64,000 bases of DNA, from NCBI RefSeq assembly GCF_023343835.1, contig NC_064435.1, positions 66,722,134-66,786,133 on the forward strand, given 5' to 3'. The position numbers were made by a program, and so were the translations under genes. This stretch comes from Lagopus muta. Taxonomy: Eukaryota; Chordata; Aves; Galliformes; Phasianidae. The notes under the pieces were generated by a model, which had not been told where the DNA came from, did no database searches, and saw only the letters and a list, made by a program, of their open reading frames with translations. Below are positions 1 through 13,425 of the stretch, one piece after another. The first letter of the stretch is position 1. Every line of letters starts with the position of its first letter.

Positions 1-2707
1 TCCAGATTGAACAGGCAAAAACTGCACCTGTCATGAGTACTTTTATGCATACAAAATGAATGGGGAATGGCTATTCAAATGTTTTGATTATACAGGTAAA
101 AATGAGGTATTTCAAAATTGACAAAGAGAAGGATGCCTGCATTTATGGTTAAAAGGTGTTCCAAAGACAAAAAGCAAATTTGAAAGGAAAAACTAAGGAA
201 AATGTAGAAGCCATTGCCTGAAAATATTATGGACTCAGGAGCACTCACAGTGAGCCCACATTTGAAACAGTCAACTATCAGACATGCATCAAGCACATTT
301 AGCTCTTCTGAGGCTCATAAATTACTAGCTTTTACTTATTACAATGTGTGAGAGAGAGAGGTAACAAAGTATAGTCTACTCCAAGTTTAAAACTAGACAG
401 TGGAAAGTAGTACAACTCTTCAGTAAGTAGAAGAACAAAGGTCATTTTTTCTAAGGATTCTAGAAAATGTATGCTGAAAAATATTTTTTCCCATATAATG
501 GCTTCTTTTTATCCTGAATAAATCAAACACTTTAATGGGGAAGAAGGATGTCTTTTTCTCTCAACCACACAGACTGAATACGCAGTAAAAAAACTGCACT
601 ACGTATGCAGAAAAAGTAACTGAAGTCTTAAAGATAAATGGGCTAGATTCTCTGAAGATAACATGGACAGCTGCACCATTTTTGAATTTCATAATGAGCT
701 AATATGAAGAAGAAAGCTATATTTATACCACTATTTGTAAAATAAAGCTACTTGTTACAACTTCTTCTAATGCACTATGACATTTACAACAAAAAAATGG
801 CTAATGATAAGAGTTTTCAAAGATATAAAAACTTTTATTGTTTTATGCTGAATGGAGATATCTATAAATACATCCTGATTAATAGTTATAAAAATAAAGC
901 ATTATTTTTGCTAAAGCTTATGGGATGCTACGTGAAATAGCTCCATTTGCATTCTGTTTTAAAACACAACTCTACATATGCTTTCATTGCAACTATAGCA
1001 AAGAGCATGAGACTTAAAGAAAGCAGTCAGTAATGTATTGCTATTCACAAAAGGCTTAACTCAATAGTCACCTTTCAAGGCCTTATTTTAAGCCATTTAT
1101 GAATTAATCAAGCACAGCTATTTGGACTTTTTTCACTTCAGTTTCCACAGATGAAATTTTTACAATAAATTACATTTAAATTGACAAAAAAAAAAAAAAA
1201 AAAAAAAAAAGCCGAAGTATTTTCAATAGGGTCTTAAGATAACAAGGGCTTGCCTTCACAGTGGAAAGCTGGTTTTACGCATCCTATGGAAAACATTCCT
1301 CCTTTCTGGGCAAGTTATACATCCTAGACTTCAATCCTACAAAGATTTTGTGGACATGTGTCAACTTTACAGCTGTATTTATTCTAAGACTTTGTGTTAC
1401 ACCAGAGAACTTCAGAAGCTGTAACATCTCATGACAATTGCACCTGAATCATATCAGCAAAAAAAAATTAACACACATACTTTAGGTTTGGGCTCCTTGT
1501 ATCCTCAGTTCCTCTCCATTCCCCAGATAAGAAATGACAAGCAGAGAGATGGTCTGCCCTGAAAATCAATACAATCAAAACTGCCTTCTGCATGATGTCA
1601 AGACGTGAAGATGCAACAGCTCATAATATGAACTTACAAGCAGGGAAGGATAGGAAGGAATAGAAGGTTGAGAGACACCTAGCAGATCAATGTCATAAGG
1701 GACTTTAAGAGCACAATAGGGCAGATGAGAGAAGGAAGGAAAAGCAAAAAAAGAAAATCAAACAAAATTTTATTTGCAGCTAACTATATGTTAGTTTATG
1801 GCTAGGCTAAGCCTAGCTCCATGTGCTTAATGGCTCTAGAAGTACGCTGCTGACCAAGTTTTCACTACACAGATCTGACTACAACTGCTCCACAAGAGCA
1901 AGCAGAGCTCCGCTTAACTCCAGAACAGGGGGGACCATAACTGCACCACTGCTCTACTTCCACTTGTCACTCTGTCACTTACCTGGCTGCTCAGCTGTAT
2001 CAGTCACTCAGCTGTAGTCAGACAAGGCTCATAGAGGTGTGGTGAGCCATTCAGCTAATGTAATGGCAGCTAAAAATGAAGCAAAGCTCCACTGTTATCA
2101 AAATTCAAATAAATTAAAAGAACACAACCAAACCCTACAGATCTCAATACAGCACCAAAAAAATATGTTGCCACAGACAAGAGAATGAAAAAAAAAAAAT
2201 GAACAAGCTAAGCTAAGGATGCATATTTTTTCCTTTGGAAAAAAAGAGGATTGCTACAATCCCCATGAAGACTACAATTTCACAGCAGTGTTTGCAATCC
2301 CTCTGGGTATTTGATGGGTAGGAACTGTTTTAGCCATCATGCAATTTGTTCCAATAAGTCCACTGGTGTTTTACCTTACACCTTCCAAAAGATTACAGAA
2401 AAGAAAAATACATGTCATAACAGCATTATGCACACAAGTTAGGGAAGTAGCATGACTACCAAAATAGCTCAGCTATTCTGAAATATATTTAGCTCTGTCA
2501 GTAGTTTTGCTTTCCCAGTCACAGGATTCCGCATCCACACAAGAACTTCCAATATCATTTCTCATTCTTCTTACCTTTTATCCATCATTCTCATGCAAAT
2601 GTGATGACACATGACACTGTGTTATCCCAAACAATATTTCAGATTAATAAGATAAACGTATTTGCAAGTATGTTAAGTGGTCCAATTATTAGCTTCTAGC
2701 TTCAAAG
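1..2707. other. Unique AT-rich non-coding stretch
   Basis: No gene or named repeat is recognisable. The stretch is AT-rich and holds an A25 tract at 1186-1210 (listed separately). Around 1800-2060 it becomes less AT-rich and contains the near-palindrome GGCTAGGCTAAGCCTAGC at 1801-1818. No splice-bounded open frame or homologous protein segment is visible; the short frames look like chance. It could be intergenic or intronic. Confidence 0.6.
1186..1210 (+). repeat. A25 homopolymer with upstream AATAAA
   Basis: An uninterrupted run of 25 A. An AATAAA hexamer lies at 1164-1169, 16 nt before the run, which is the spacing of a polyadenylated mRNA end. The run may be the tail of an old retrocopy or simply a microsatellite. 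No coding homology is visible upstream. Confidence 0.9.
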
Positions 2708-2709
2708 AA

Positions 2710-3151
2710 GGTTAACAAAGCTGGTGAGGGGTCTGGAGCACAGGCCTTATGAGGAGTGGTTGAAGGAGCTCAGATTGTTCAGTTTGGAGAAGAGGAGGCT
2801 CAGGGGAAACTTATTGTTCTGTATAACTCCTCTGAAGGGAAGTCGTAGCGAGCTGGGGGTCGGCCTCTTCTCTTGTGTAACTAGTGACAGAAGTAGAGGG
2901 AATGGCTTCAAGCTGTACCAGGAGAGATTTAGGCTGGACATTAGGAAATAACACTTTTCTGAAAGCGTAATCAAGCACTAGAATGGGCTGCCCAGGGAGG
3001 TAGTGGAGTCACCAACCCTGGAGGTGTTAGAGGAACATTTGGATTTTGTGTTGAGGGAGATGGTTTAGTGAGTACTATTGGTGATAGGTGGATGTTTGGA
3101 CTGGATGATCTTGAAGGTCTTTTCCAACCTTGGTGATTCTGTGATTCTATT
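2710..3151 (+). mobile_element. CR1 LINE, 5'-truncated, degraded
   Basis: CR1 is a non-LTR retrotransposon that copies itself by target-primed reverse transcription and is usually 5'-truncated. This copy carries the C-terminal end of ORF2. The remnant reads [20 protein letters not shown] from about 2730 and breaks at an in-frame TAA at 2949-2951. Further conserved blocks follow in a degraded state: the CAGGGAGGTAGTGGAGTC block at 2993-3010 and a 3' block resembling GATGATCTTGAAGGTC. The copy ends in the degenerate octamers GATTCTGTGATTCTATTG at about 3134-3151, so it lies on the + strand. The stop and the lost spacing show it is old and inactive. Family assignment is secure; the subfamily is not. 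Confidence 0.95.
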
Positions 3152-6100
3152 GATGTGACTTAGACTTCAGAGTACAATTTATTTTCATCCTTGCAGACCA
3201 GCTAGAAGTATAAAGCTTGCAAACAGAGAAGCCATGAAAGCATTAGAGAAAGTAGGAACAAGAAATACTGAATTCACCAAAATAGCAGTTCTAGTTAAAA
3301 ATAGGGGAATCTCAAAAAGGAAGTTTTATTTTGACGTCCTATTTCAGAAATTGCCTCAATATTCTTCCCTAGGTCTCAGCAATTAGTATTTCAGACAAAA
3401 ACATTTTTCACTTCCTATTAATGTTTCCCCCCTAACTCATGAAATCTCAAGTCAGCATATTCAGCTGGCTAGTCCTCTTTTATTGTTGTTGTTGTCTTTT
3501 TCTTTTTTCCTGGTTATTGTACAGAAATATTTGTAATCTCAACCTTTTATTACATCTTCCAGATGAACTTTCTGGTTGAAGATTCTCTAACTCCACAGTG
3601 AAGCCCAGCACCTGAATTGACATGAGGTGCTTGGATAATTCCCAGCACCTCTGATAGCCCTCTTGAAAAATATAATAACTTACAGCAATTATTTCCTCTT
3701 AATATATTACTTTCACATTTCTCATAATTACACTAGTCATCCATCAATTTAGATTTTACCATAATAACCACCATTCTTTAGCTTGGATATTCAGCCTACT
3801 GCAACACTTAAAAAAGGATTTAACACATGGGTTTTATGGCATTTTGAAACTGACAATCTTTTTCCTTCTGTACTGCTGTTTCAACTAACTTTCAGCAGTT
3901 GAAATTCTGAACCAAGTGACTGCATACATTCTTTTTTTCTTACAAAAAAGAGATCTGACTAATTGAATAGCCTTTTAAAAATGACTGCTATGAAGCCTTT
4001 AAACCTAAAATGTTTATCAAGAAAGTGTTGTTTTTCTTAATCTGATGAGATAGCTCTTTTCCTTCTGGCTTGAAGAGTTGCTTAGTCATCACTAAGTAAT
4101 TAATTTTGCAGTAAGTTACAGCATTTCATTTTAAATTTCTTTGTCCTCTATACATAAAAGTGCCTGATTTAGAAAACCATATCAAGCAGTCAATATATTC
4201 CATAAAGCCTATTTATGAATATACATCTCTGTCATTTGAACTGAAAAAACATTTTACTCTGCAATTTAATCAGACAATCTTCTTTCAGAAAAGTCTAGTC
4301 ACACATTTCACATTTACCTATTTTGACAGAGAAGAGGCTGAAATAGATTTTTATTTTCATATCTGTTTTGTACAAAAACCACACCCACCATACTGCCCTT
4401 TATAGCAAGCTACATTCCAAATGCACCCCTCCCAATTTCAAGTAATCATATTTCAGAGTCAGAAAGCCACAGTAGCTGAGACTCATTCAATTCTGGAAAA
4501 AAAAATTAGAAGAGAACTGGAGTTAAAACTGAACCAGAAATTACAGATAGAATCCTTGGCTCAGATCATACATATTACAGGAGACTGCTGAGTACTGAAG
4601 GTTAGGATGGAAGAGTCTTGATCCTCTCCTAGCCATCTACTGAACATTTTATTTGATCCAAATATATTTTATGTTAGGGTATTTAAGAACATCTGCAGAT
4701 ACAGACTGGATCTAAATGTAGGCCCCAAAGTTGGAAGCTTTGCAGTAAAAGAGTGCTTGACCTTTATGTGTTTTAACCCAGTATTATCACAGACCAGAGC
4801 AGGTCAATTTGAAAACCACAGAAAGTCATCGGCTCCTTTGTCCTGCTATACTAGTCAAAACCCAGAAAGAGAGAGGAAAAATACGTATCAGCAGGCTGAC
4901 AGGCTTGTCAGAGTAACTTACAGAACAAAGAATTAGCTGCATGTAGCAATTAGGAACCTACAAAACGCAAGTGGTGAGGACAGAAAATGAAACACAAGAA
5001 AGATGGTCTTAACATCAAGAAATACCACCTCCAGAAGGAGCTGAGGAGTCACCAAAATGACCAGACTTCACTTCCATCTGCCTTTGTTTATTTTTAAAGG
5101 ATGCTAAGTGTATCTACTGTATCTTACAGAGTTTAATAATAAAAATCAAAGCTGAAAATCCAATGTGCGCCTTCTCTGTATGGATTTCCCTAACCAACAA
5201 CTGGTGAGAACTCCAAGAGCTACTGGATGTTACAGGGGTTAGCACTGGTTTGTGCTCCCTGGAATGGCAATCCAGTCTAGCAGTCTCGAATTTACTTATA
5301 ACATCTTTCACTAGGTGTTGGTCCAGACATTACACTACCAGAAAAGCAAATAAACAGCTTTTCCCAATTTTCTATTAAAAAAAAAAAAAAAAAAGGAAAG
5401 TTATTTTATTCAAGGAATAAAAACAAAATCTGAGTTCAGTTGCAGATTTCCTCATGTTGCTACTGTTTGATTGTTCCATTAGAAACTTTGTATCCTTTAC
5501 AAGCACAATTATATTTCTTTTAGTTACAGATTATCATAAATATACCTAAATGTGTCTACAAGGAAGCAAGTATACCTAGAAAATAATATAGCTTGAAATA
5601 TTATTCAACTGAGCAACATGTATTTTGCTGAGAAAAAAATTAATTGCTTTGGATTTCATTAACCTGTAATTTAAAAGAAAATATTTTCTGCCAAAATATT
5701 CCCTCAATCAAAAATGATTGATTTGACTGCACAAGAGTACTACTGTTTTCCTCATTTTTTGAGCAGTAGGAGTGGAGTCTATTTGAAATGAGCAGGTTCT
5801 GGAGGCCTGTTTTAAGAGGCAAATAAAGCTCTCAGAATAGGGTAGAAGAATTACAGAATTAGACAGATGTATATAATCTGTCTGATTCAAGATTGCACCT
5901 GTTAAAGTTGGATATTTTAACCTTGCATCATATAATTTAGAAACCACAAACCTGTTTTTGTACCCATCATTAAGGGCTGCCAGTGAGTATTGAATATGCT
6001 GCCATTAGAGGGAAGAGGGTGTCCATTAGTATTCCATGAGCGCTGATGGGTGCCTGCATCAATATGATTAGCAGCCTCAGTAGATTGACCTAAGGTGCAA

Positions 6101-9100
6101 AACTATCAGTTCCTTATCTTGACATGACAGCTAACTTAAAAGTATAGACTAGCATTTTAACCAGTAGGAAAGTGGATCATGCTTAGTCAGAAGCACAGGG
6201 GACATAAAAAAAGGCAGATTTCTATCCTCTTGTACCCATTTTCTCAGACTAATGCATATCTAGGCTCAATTTATAAAACATACTTTATACTGAAAGAAAG
6301 ATTCTTTAAGGGAAATCTGTCAGTCTAGAATACACTAACCCTAACAAATCTATTCAAAAGCAGCATGTGCTGTTTAAGTACTGGATAACTAGCAGGAAAC
6401 AAGTTCTACATTGTTTAATTTCTGGTTGTTTTTTCTCCAGTTAGAAGTCCTCAGCTCCTATATCCACATTAGGTTAAAGTTTACTTGTCTCAGAAGTCAG
6501 CCTAGATTAAAAGTATTTCAGCAATGGACAACAATAGAAGATAAGAGAAAGAAAGTAGCCATAATCTTATGCTTCATATCTCCTTGCACTGATGCCAATT
6601 AAGCTGGAAGTCACTACAAAAAACTGTGCTACTTCCATGGAGAAGGAAAGTTACGCGCATCAAAACACTTGAAAGTAAAATCCAGTAGATCAGACTGTGA
6701 AACTAGTATTTACTCTAACTGCAGGTGGTTTAAAATTATAGGTTTTAAAGCTATCATTTGGAAACAAAGCAGAGACTACTATCATTGTTTTGCATCAAAG
6801 AGTTTTATAGGACTGACACGCCATCAGTAAGTAAAGAATGTTTGCTTTAAAGCATATCGAATTTAAAATACAAAGCAGCCTGCAAATTGTAGGGGAGGGA
6901 CGAAAAGTACACGAAGCCACCTTAGGCACCTCATGATTTTATATTTGAAATACAACAGCTGGCCTTTAGAACTGTATTTTTACTTTTATAAATATTGATT
7001 TCTTTTTATTTCTACTCACATATATGCTTGCTTGTATACAGCATGGTCAAGCTCTAGGGATTAAAAAAAAAAAAAGTACTAAAAAGAAGAAAAAAGCCAC
7101 AGAACAACAATAAAAAAAACTTAACAGCTCTCATCTAAAATAAGAAGTTCAGGATGTGTTCAGAATTCTAACAGTAGCAACTGAGAAACAGATAAGGCAA
7201 AAGGCATCCCACAAATCCTGGGGTGAAGTAATGAAAACATGGGTTTTCATATTACAAGAAACAAAAATAGCTTTAAATCGTAAATGCTTTTTTACAACAT
7301 CAATCTATTTAAGAACAATACTATTTGTTCTTCCTGACTTGTTCAGACTGCATACTTTGATTGATTGTATCCTTATGTATTCTTCACGTGCTTTTACACC
7401 TAACATCAATTCTAAATATTCCAACAATCTGCTAGAAACAAATAAGACAAGCACAAAAACATAAGTTTTCTCTTTTGTTGAATGGTGCAAAATGAACTCT
7501 AATAGCACTTTCTTGGAATAGTTTTGGTCTGGCTTAATTTTTTATGAGGGTTTGGCTTCTCACAGTTTTGTGACTCATATTTAAATTTAGAGTTTTAGAA
7601 CTTCCTGTCAATTTTTCAGGAACTTTGTCCCAGCTATTCCAGTGATAATTTAATGACAATAAAGTTATCTTGAGTATTGAAAAGGAAGTGGAAACTCTTA
7701 GTCAATTCAAGAAAATAGGCAGTTATCAAATGCATATTTTAGCCTCCATCTAGTGTATAGCTTAAAGACTTCAGAATACTATGCAATAAGCAGAGATCTA
7801 GCATAAAAGACTGATGTTTTATTCATACTATGGAGAATCTTATACGAACTGAAATATCCACCAGCAGAGAGGCCATCAATTGTGTCCCACACCAATAGAC
7901 CACTGTACGTTACTAAGCAGCCTAATTTAAATCAAAACTTCTAGGAATTGAATGAAATATTAAATAGAGTAAGATTTAAATTCTGAGTCAGTATACATGT
8001 TTTTTAATGAGTGAATGGCTACAAAAAACATGGACTGCTAATATTAACAGAGAAAATAAAGTAGGTGTGCAGCATGGAGGATGAAAGAGAAACTTTTAAT
8101 TTCACACAATGTGTGTACTCTTAATTTTGCAACAATTTTGTTCCTCTAAAACCTTTTAATACATCTGTGTAAAATTTAATAGAAATTATGCAGTTTTCAA
8201 TACACTACGTGTTATGTAATGTCTGATGCGATGTGGTTATAGCTGGAATGCACAAAATTCTGTTTTACATCAATATTAAAGTAAAAATCTACACTCAGTG
8301 TATGAGATAAAGCCACTGTAAAATAAATATTTTACTCTTGAAAGCGCTTCATTCCTAAAGAAGGAAATTGAATTAAATCATACAGATGAACATATTAAAC
8401 TGGCCCAACACACAACACTTTTTTCACAATAACTGTAGATCTGAATTGATCCCTCAGATATTCTGCTATGTCACCTCTTACTTATCAGGCAATAAGGAGC
8501 AGCACAAACAAAAACCCCAGACTGTCAGGGCAAGCATTTCCATATTTTAGTATTTTCACCTACTATCCGAGAACTATTGTCAAAGAGCTGATTTGAATTT
8601 CCACCTTTCTTCCAAGCAACAAATCCTCAAAAGTGGATAGCAATCATGCTCTGTCTTCGGAAGCCCTTTCCGAGGTAAAACAGGTATAGCTTACTCATTT
8701 AGAGGAAGATATGTTTGACAATTTCTATTGTCAGTTTTTCCTCTGGCTGACATCTGATCCAATGAACTACCAGTGTTATATTCCTCTAAAATTGAGAGCT
8801 AATATGTAAAACAAATTACAAAATGTTTATGTAATCCCAATACAGTTCAGTCCAGTCATTTATATCTCATAGCTATAATAACCTTCCTGGCAGTACTGAG
8901 CATCGTCATCTGTCATCTAGAAATGACAATCCATTCTTTAAGTATATTTATTATCAGCAAGTAACAACATACACATTTTTCAAAGTACAGTCTCTCTATA
9001 TATCTTACTCAGTTGAGTTCACACTTCTTTATCAATTACCCTTGTACTAGCCATTGCATGAAAAATAGGAGATGAATGGAAGTACTAAAACCAAATTCTA

Positions 9101-10546
9101 CAAACTAGACACACAGTACAGCACTCTGATGAATACCAATAAATGGATCAGCACATTATTTACTTTGGAAGTTAACAATAGCATTAGAGTAGCTTGACCA
9201 AATAGCCACATGACATCAACCCACATTTAAAGCACACTGGTAAGGGCATCCTTCTGGAATGAAGTGGATTGCTTTCTGGAATAAGTATTATTCATTTAGT
9301 TCTAATGCTTCTCATGGAGTTGCATCGCTGGAGGATATACTGGAGGTGAAGCCTTCATAATTTCAGTTGGTTCATCAGAAATAAGTTATAACATGAGTTG
9401 AAGATTTATTCCTAGAAATAACAGTAACACAGATATAAATGCAATCAACAAGTAGGATCTGAGACTGCACTTTTTTTAAATCACGTTAAAACATCATCCA
9501 TTCTATGGGTCAAATTGAGATCTCAAAACTCAGTTTTGTACTATGCTATTATGGAAACTCACACACAGACACATTAATCAAGGAACCTAGCACTATGACC
9601 AAGTTATTCATTGAGCATGCCTATTCATGTATGGTGTTTAAATTTCCAGGATGTTAATTCATCCATTCTGGAAGGCAATGCTAAACCCAAGAATCACTTT
9701 TTGCTCTTTTTGCTTTGCTGTTAAAATGTTTCGCAGATATCCTAAATTCTTAATCTCAGGGGACTGCCACATGAAAAATAAACTTGTCTAAGAGAAAGAA
9801 AAGCTTCAGCAACTCTAAAGCATTTGCTTTGACTTTTCATCCTGTTAGTCACTACTAACATTGCCTTAATAATTACTAATGTCACTAAAAACTCCAGTCT
9901 TTAGATAAGAAATTTTTATACCTACCACCCAGAATTACACAGAAATGATGGAATTACTGCTCAAGACATAGCAAGTTAAAATAAAAGAAGACTTGAAAAT
10001 AATGTATTTAAATATTCTGGAAAATAATTCCGGAATGCCTATGTTAATCAAAAGTTTATAAGATAAAATGATAATGGAAATAAAGAGGACTACTACAAAA
10101 AACAAGAACTTATATGCTCTCATGTACAACCCACACTCTTCAGTGGGAACACTGCCAGGCAGAGGGGGATAGTATAAGGAATTTTGACTTTGATAGGACA
10201 GAATTATTACTTTTGAGAATGGTCAAGCATAGAAAAGACTGAAACCGGGAGGAGCAGAGGGGAAGGCCATATGCTACTGTCATCAGGATGGGAGCAGGTG
10301 GCATAGGCAGAAATAATCAAAATGGCCAAAGAAAAGTTCACTGCCAAGTCATCTGTTTTATTACACACTTTATTTAAAAGTGTGTCTAAGTGTCAAATCT
10401 TTCCCACCTGCTTACAATACACTCCTTAAGCCTGTCCATTTGTTTAGATGATGAAACCATCTTCATATACATTTCAAATTATAATATCTTTGCTACAGGG
10501 ATGTCCAGTTGAAGTACAAACCAACTACCATATGCTTCCACACCAA

Positions 10547-10562
10547 GACAGCTGCAGCTGTC
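10547..10562. repeat. 16-bp perfect palindrome, two abutting E-boxes
   Basis: GACAGCTGCAGCTGTC reads identically on both strands and contains two adjacent CAGCTG E-box cores. CAGCTG is a binding core for class I/II bHLH factors. Whether it is functional is not inferable from one copy. Confidence 0.8.
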
Positions 10563-13377
10563 ACTCTCATCTTAACTCTATGCATTGCACAGCTCCTTCC
10601 AGCTCTCTGCCATCTCTGAGCCCTGCCACTTTGGAATTCCGGGTTTAAGACTCTGAATTAGTGGATTTTTCTAGCCGTAGGATTTTAAAATAGGAGTTTA
10701 TCTAAAAATGGCATAGATTAACATAAAATTATATTTCCATTCCTTCATCCCCAACATTTGCTTGCCTTTGGGGAAAATTCAGAAAACTAATAAAAATTTA
10801 ATATTGTTCTCCCATTGCCTTGAGATATCAGTTAAAGAAGATATATCGATATAATAGAAAGTGAAAGTATTTTAAAATAATGCCTCTGGGTAAACGCTCT
10901 AGTAGAGTTTCAGCACAGCTCACCTTTCCATAGTTTCAGTGGAACTTCACAGTATAGTAAGACATCAAACAGCACAGTACCAGCAGCCATTCAAACCAGT
11001 TATTTGCAGAAACATTAATGACGTTGTAAGCAAGATAGCCTGTCACTAAAATATGATCAAATCTGGTCAGGTATTTGAGTATGCACTAGTTTTCCTTTCT
11101 AGTCACTCTACTTTCAGGACCTAAGCAGCCTTTACCTATCTTGCAGCTTATATTGGAAAGACAGCAATATAGTGATTGATTAGCATTGGTGGTGTCCTCA
11201 GAAGCTATTTTAGAATGCTTACCCAAATGAGCACATTGTCATTCATCAGAAAGTCAAGAGCAAATATTATTAGCACACTTTATACTGCCTTGCTGTTATA
11301 ACTTGCAACATTATTCCATCAAGAATTTGAAGAAGTTTCATGTATAAATGAATATTAAAGCCTATTTCTCTTTTGGGTGATTGTTGTCTGAAATAACACT
11401 TTGTGATACAGAGATGGAAATATAATCTTTTCTGGAGCATTTCACACTTACATCAGAATGTCCATATATTGCCTCCTACATGTGAGCTAGATCCTAATCT
11501 AACAAACAGAAAAAGCTTAGCATCTTTGTTACAAGTTATCTTTTTGTACAATTTATCATGCTTCCATCTTCTCATGGTATTAAGTTGAGGCACTAAATTG
11601 ATGAAAGCATAAGATTTTGAATGAAATTAAAAAAAAAAAAACAACAAATCAAGGGCTAAACAAAAAAGAGACAGTGTTGGTTTGTATAGTGAAAGCAATG
11701 ACTAAAAATGAGCTTATTGGAATAGTATGGTGATCTTATTTAAAAAAAAAAAAAAAATTCATTGTCTCCTCTCCTGGTATTTAGTACTTAATTAGCTACC
11801 AGTTTCCTCAAGCATAGAAGATACATTGCATCCATATTATAGACAATAGTAGTTAATCGTGTAACTACTATAAAACTGTCTTGTATCCTGCAAGGTCCGT
11901 GCAAGCCACAATAGCCTGCTTGGGTAACTAGAGCAACTTGTACTTACATTCATTCCAACCCATTAAGTATTTTCGACAGAACAGCTCAGCTTGAAGGAAA
12001 AGAAAACTAAGATCGAGGCATGATCGTGATCAAATAGCACTGCACCTCAGCATCTTCATCTGGCACAAGCCTAACTACAGCTATCAGAGAAGTCCATATA
12101 TTTTGGCAAAATAAAAACTATTAGAGCAAATATTGTACTTATATGAAAGTTTATTTTGCCATTCTCTTCAGACAAAGTTCAAGTTATACTTCGCATGAGC
12201 ATTCACTGCATTTTGGACTATTCAGTATTCCAAGGTGATCCATACCATGTAATAACATATTCCATAACACTACATTCATAAGCTTACTGTACTAAGCAAG
12301 GTGCAAGCATAGCATTCAGTTTTTATGCAAATTCCCTCTTAAGAGGGCAAACATTCATTCACTTTTATTTTACTGAGATTAATATAGTCATGTATCACAT
12401 GTAAGTTCATTAATTGCTTTAAATTTGTCATGTGTGATATGGAAATCTCCATGGTGACAGGAAAACATCTTTTCCAATACCATTGGTAGGAATTACATTT
12501 AGAACTTCTTATAGTTTGAACGATCACACAAGCACCAGTAAGGCATATAGATACACATATCTACTACTTGGGGGGTGAGGGTACTACAGGCAGAGTCATA
12601 TGTTACAGTACATCATCTACTTTCAGTTGAAACCCACTGAAAACCTAGAAAAGTCATTTTGTATTTGGTATCCAAGTAAGCCTGAAAAACATCAAGTTTG
12701 TAAACTCTATCAAACTCTGCAATTTTGAACAGCATAAAATGACCCTGGAATGCCTAGGGAGAACTTCAGTCACTAGTATTCGTTCAAAATGCTCAGCTCT
12801 CATAGCCAGGGCTCCTGAAGGACAGAGCCAAATTATTTCTGCCCAGCTTCACATTTCATAGGAATCATGTTTTATAGTTCCAATTTAAACTTGATTATAT
12901 TTGTTGTTTGGCTGAATGTACCTCACTGAAAATTGAGTTTTGATTTACCACAATCATTTTAACTAAGCACAACGCTAAATGCAACCTGCAGTTCAGATGC
13001 AGATGGATTTAAGCGTGATACAATGACAGCTCGCATTGTGATGTTAAATCTGAAGTTAACTTCCTGTGTTGGTACTTCAAACACATCATTTTCTCCATAC
13101 GCAAAAAAAAAACAAAAACAAAAAACACACAGCTACACTGACTTTTTCTTGCCATCTCAATCATTTCTGAACATCAGAAAAGTAAGCAACTTGCTCAGAG
13201 AAAGCGTGTAAATCTGTTTTTCTAAGATGTTTGCTTATGTAAGCATACATTTGCTATGTGTAAGCTGCACAGAATATGTGTTCTGCAGTTGACAGCTAAT
13301 ATGGAACAAATGTTATGATTTGTACTAGGGCTGGAAGACTACTTTCTAAATTTTTAATTCTTTCTCATTTTTAATAA

Positions 13378-13382
<5 letters not shown>

Positions 13383-13421
<39 letters not shown>
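13383..13421. repeat. T39 homopolymer
   Basis: The longest mononucleotide run in the window, with 39 uninterrupted T on the + strand. It is followed at 13433-13447 by the odd palindrome ATTCCTTGAAGGAAT. No AATAAA precedes the A-run on the minus strand within about 30 nt, so a processed-transcript tail is not supported. Confidence 0.95.

Positions 13422-13425
<4 letters not shown>

Noticed and set aside
7156-7464. 102-codon + strand frame
   Set aside because: No recognisable domain, promoter or splice context.
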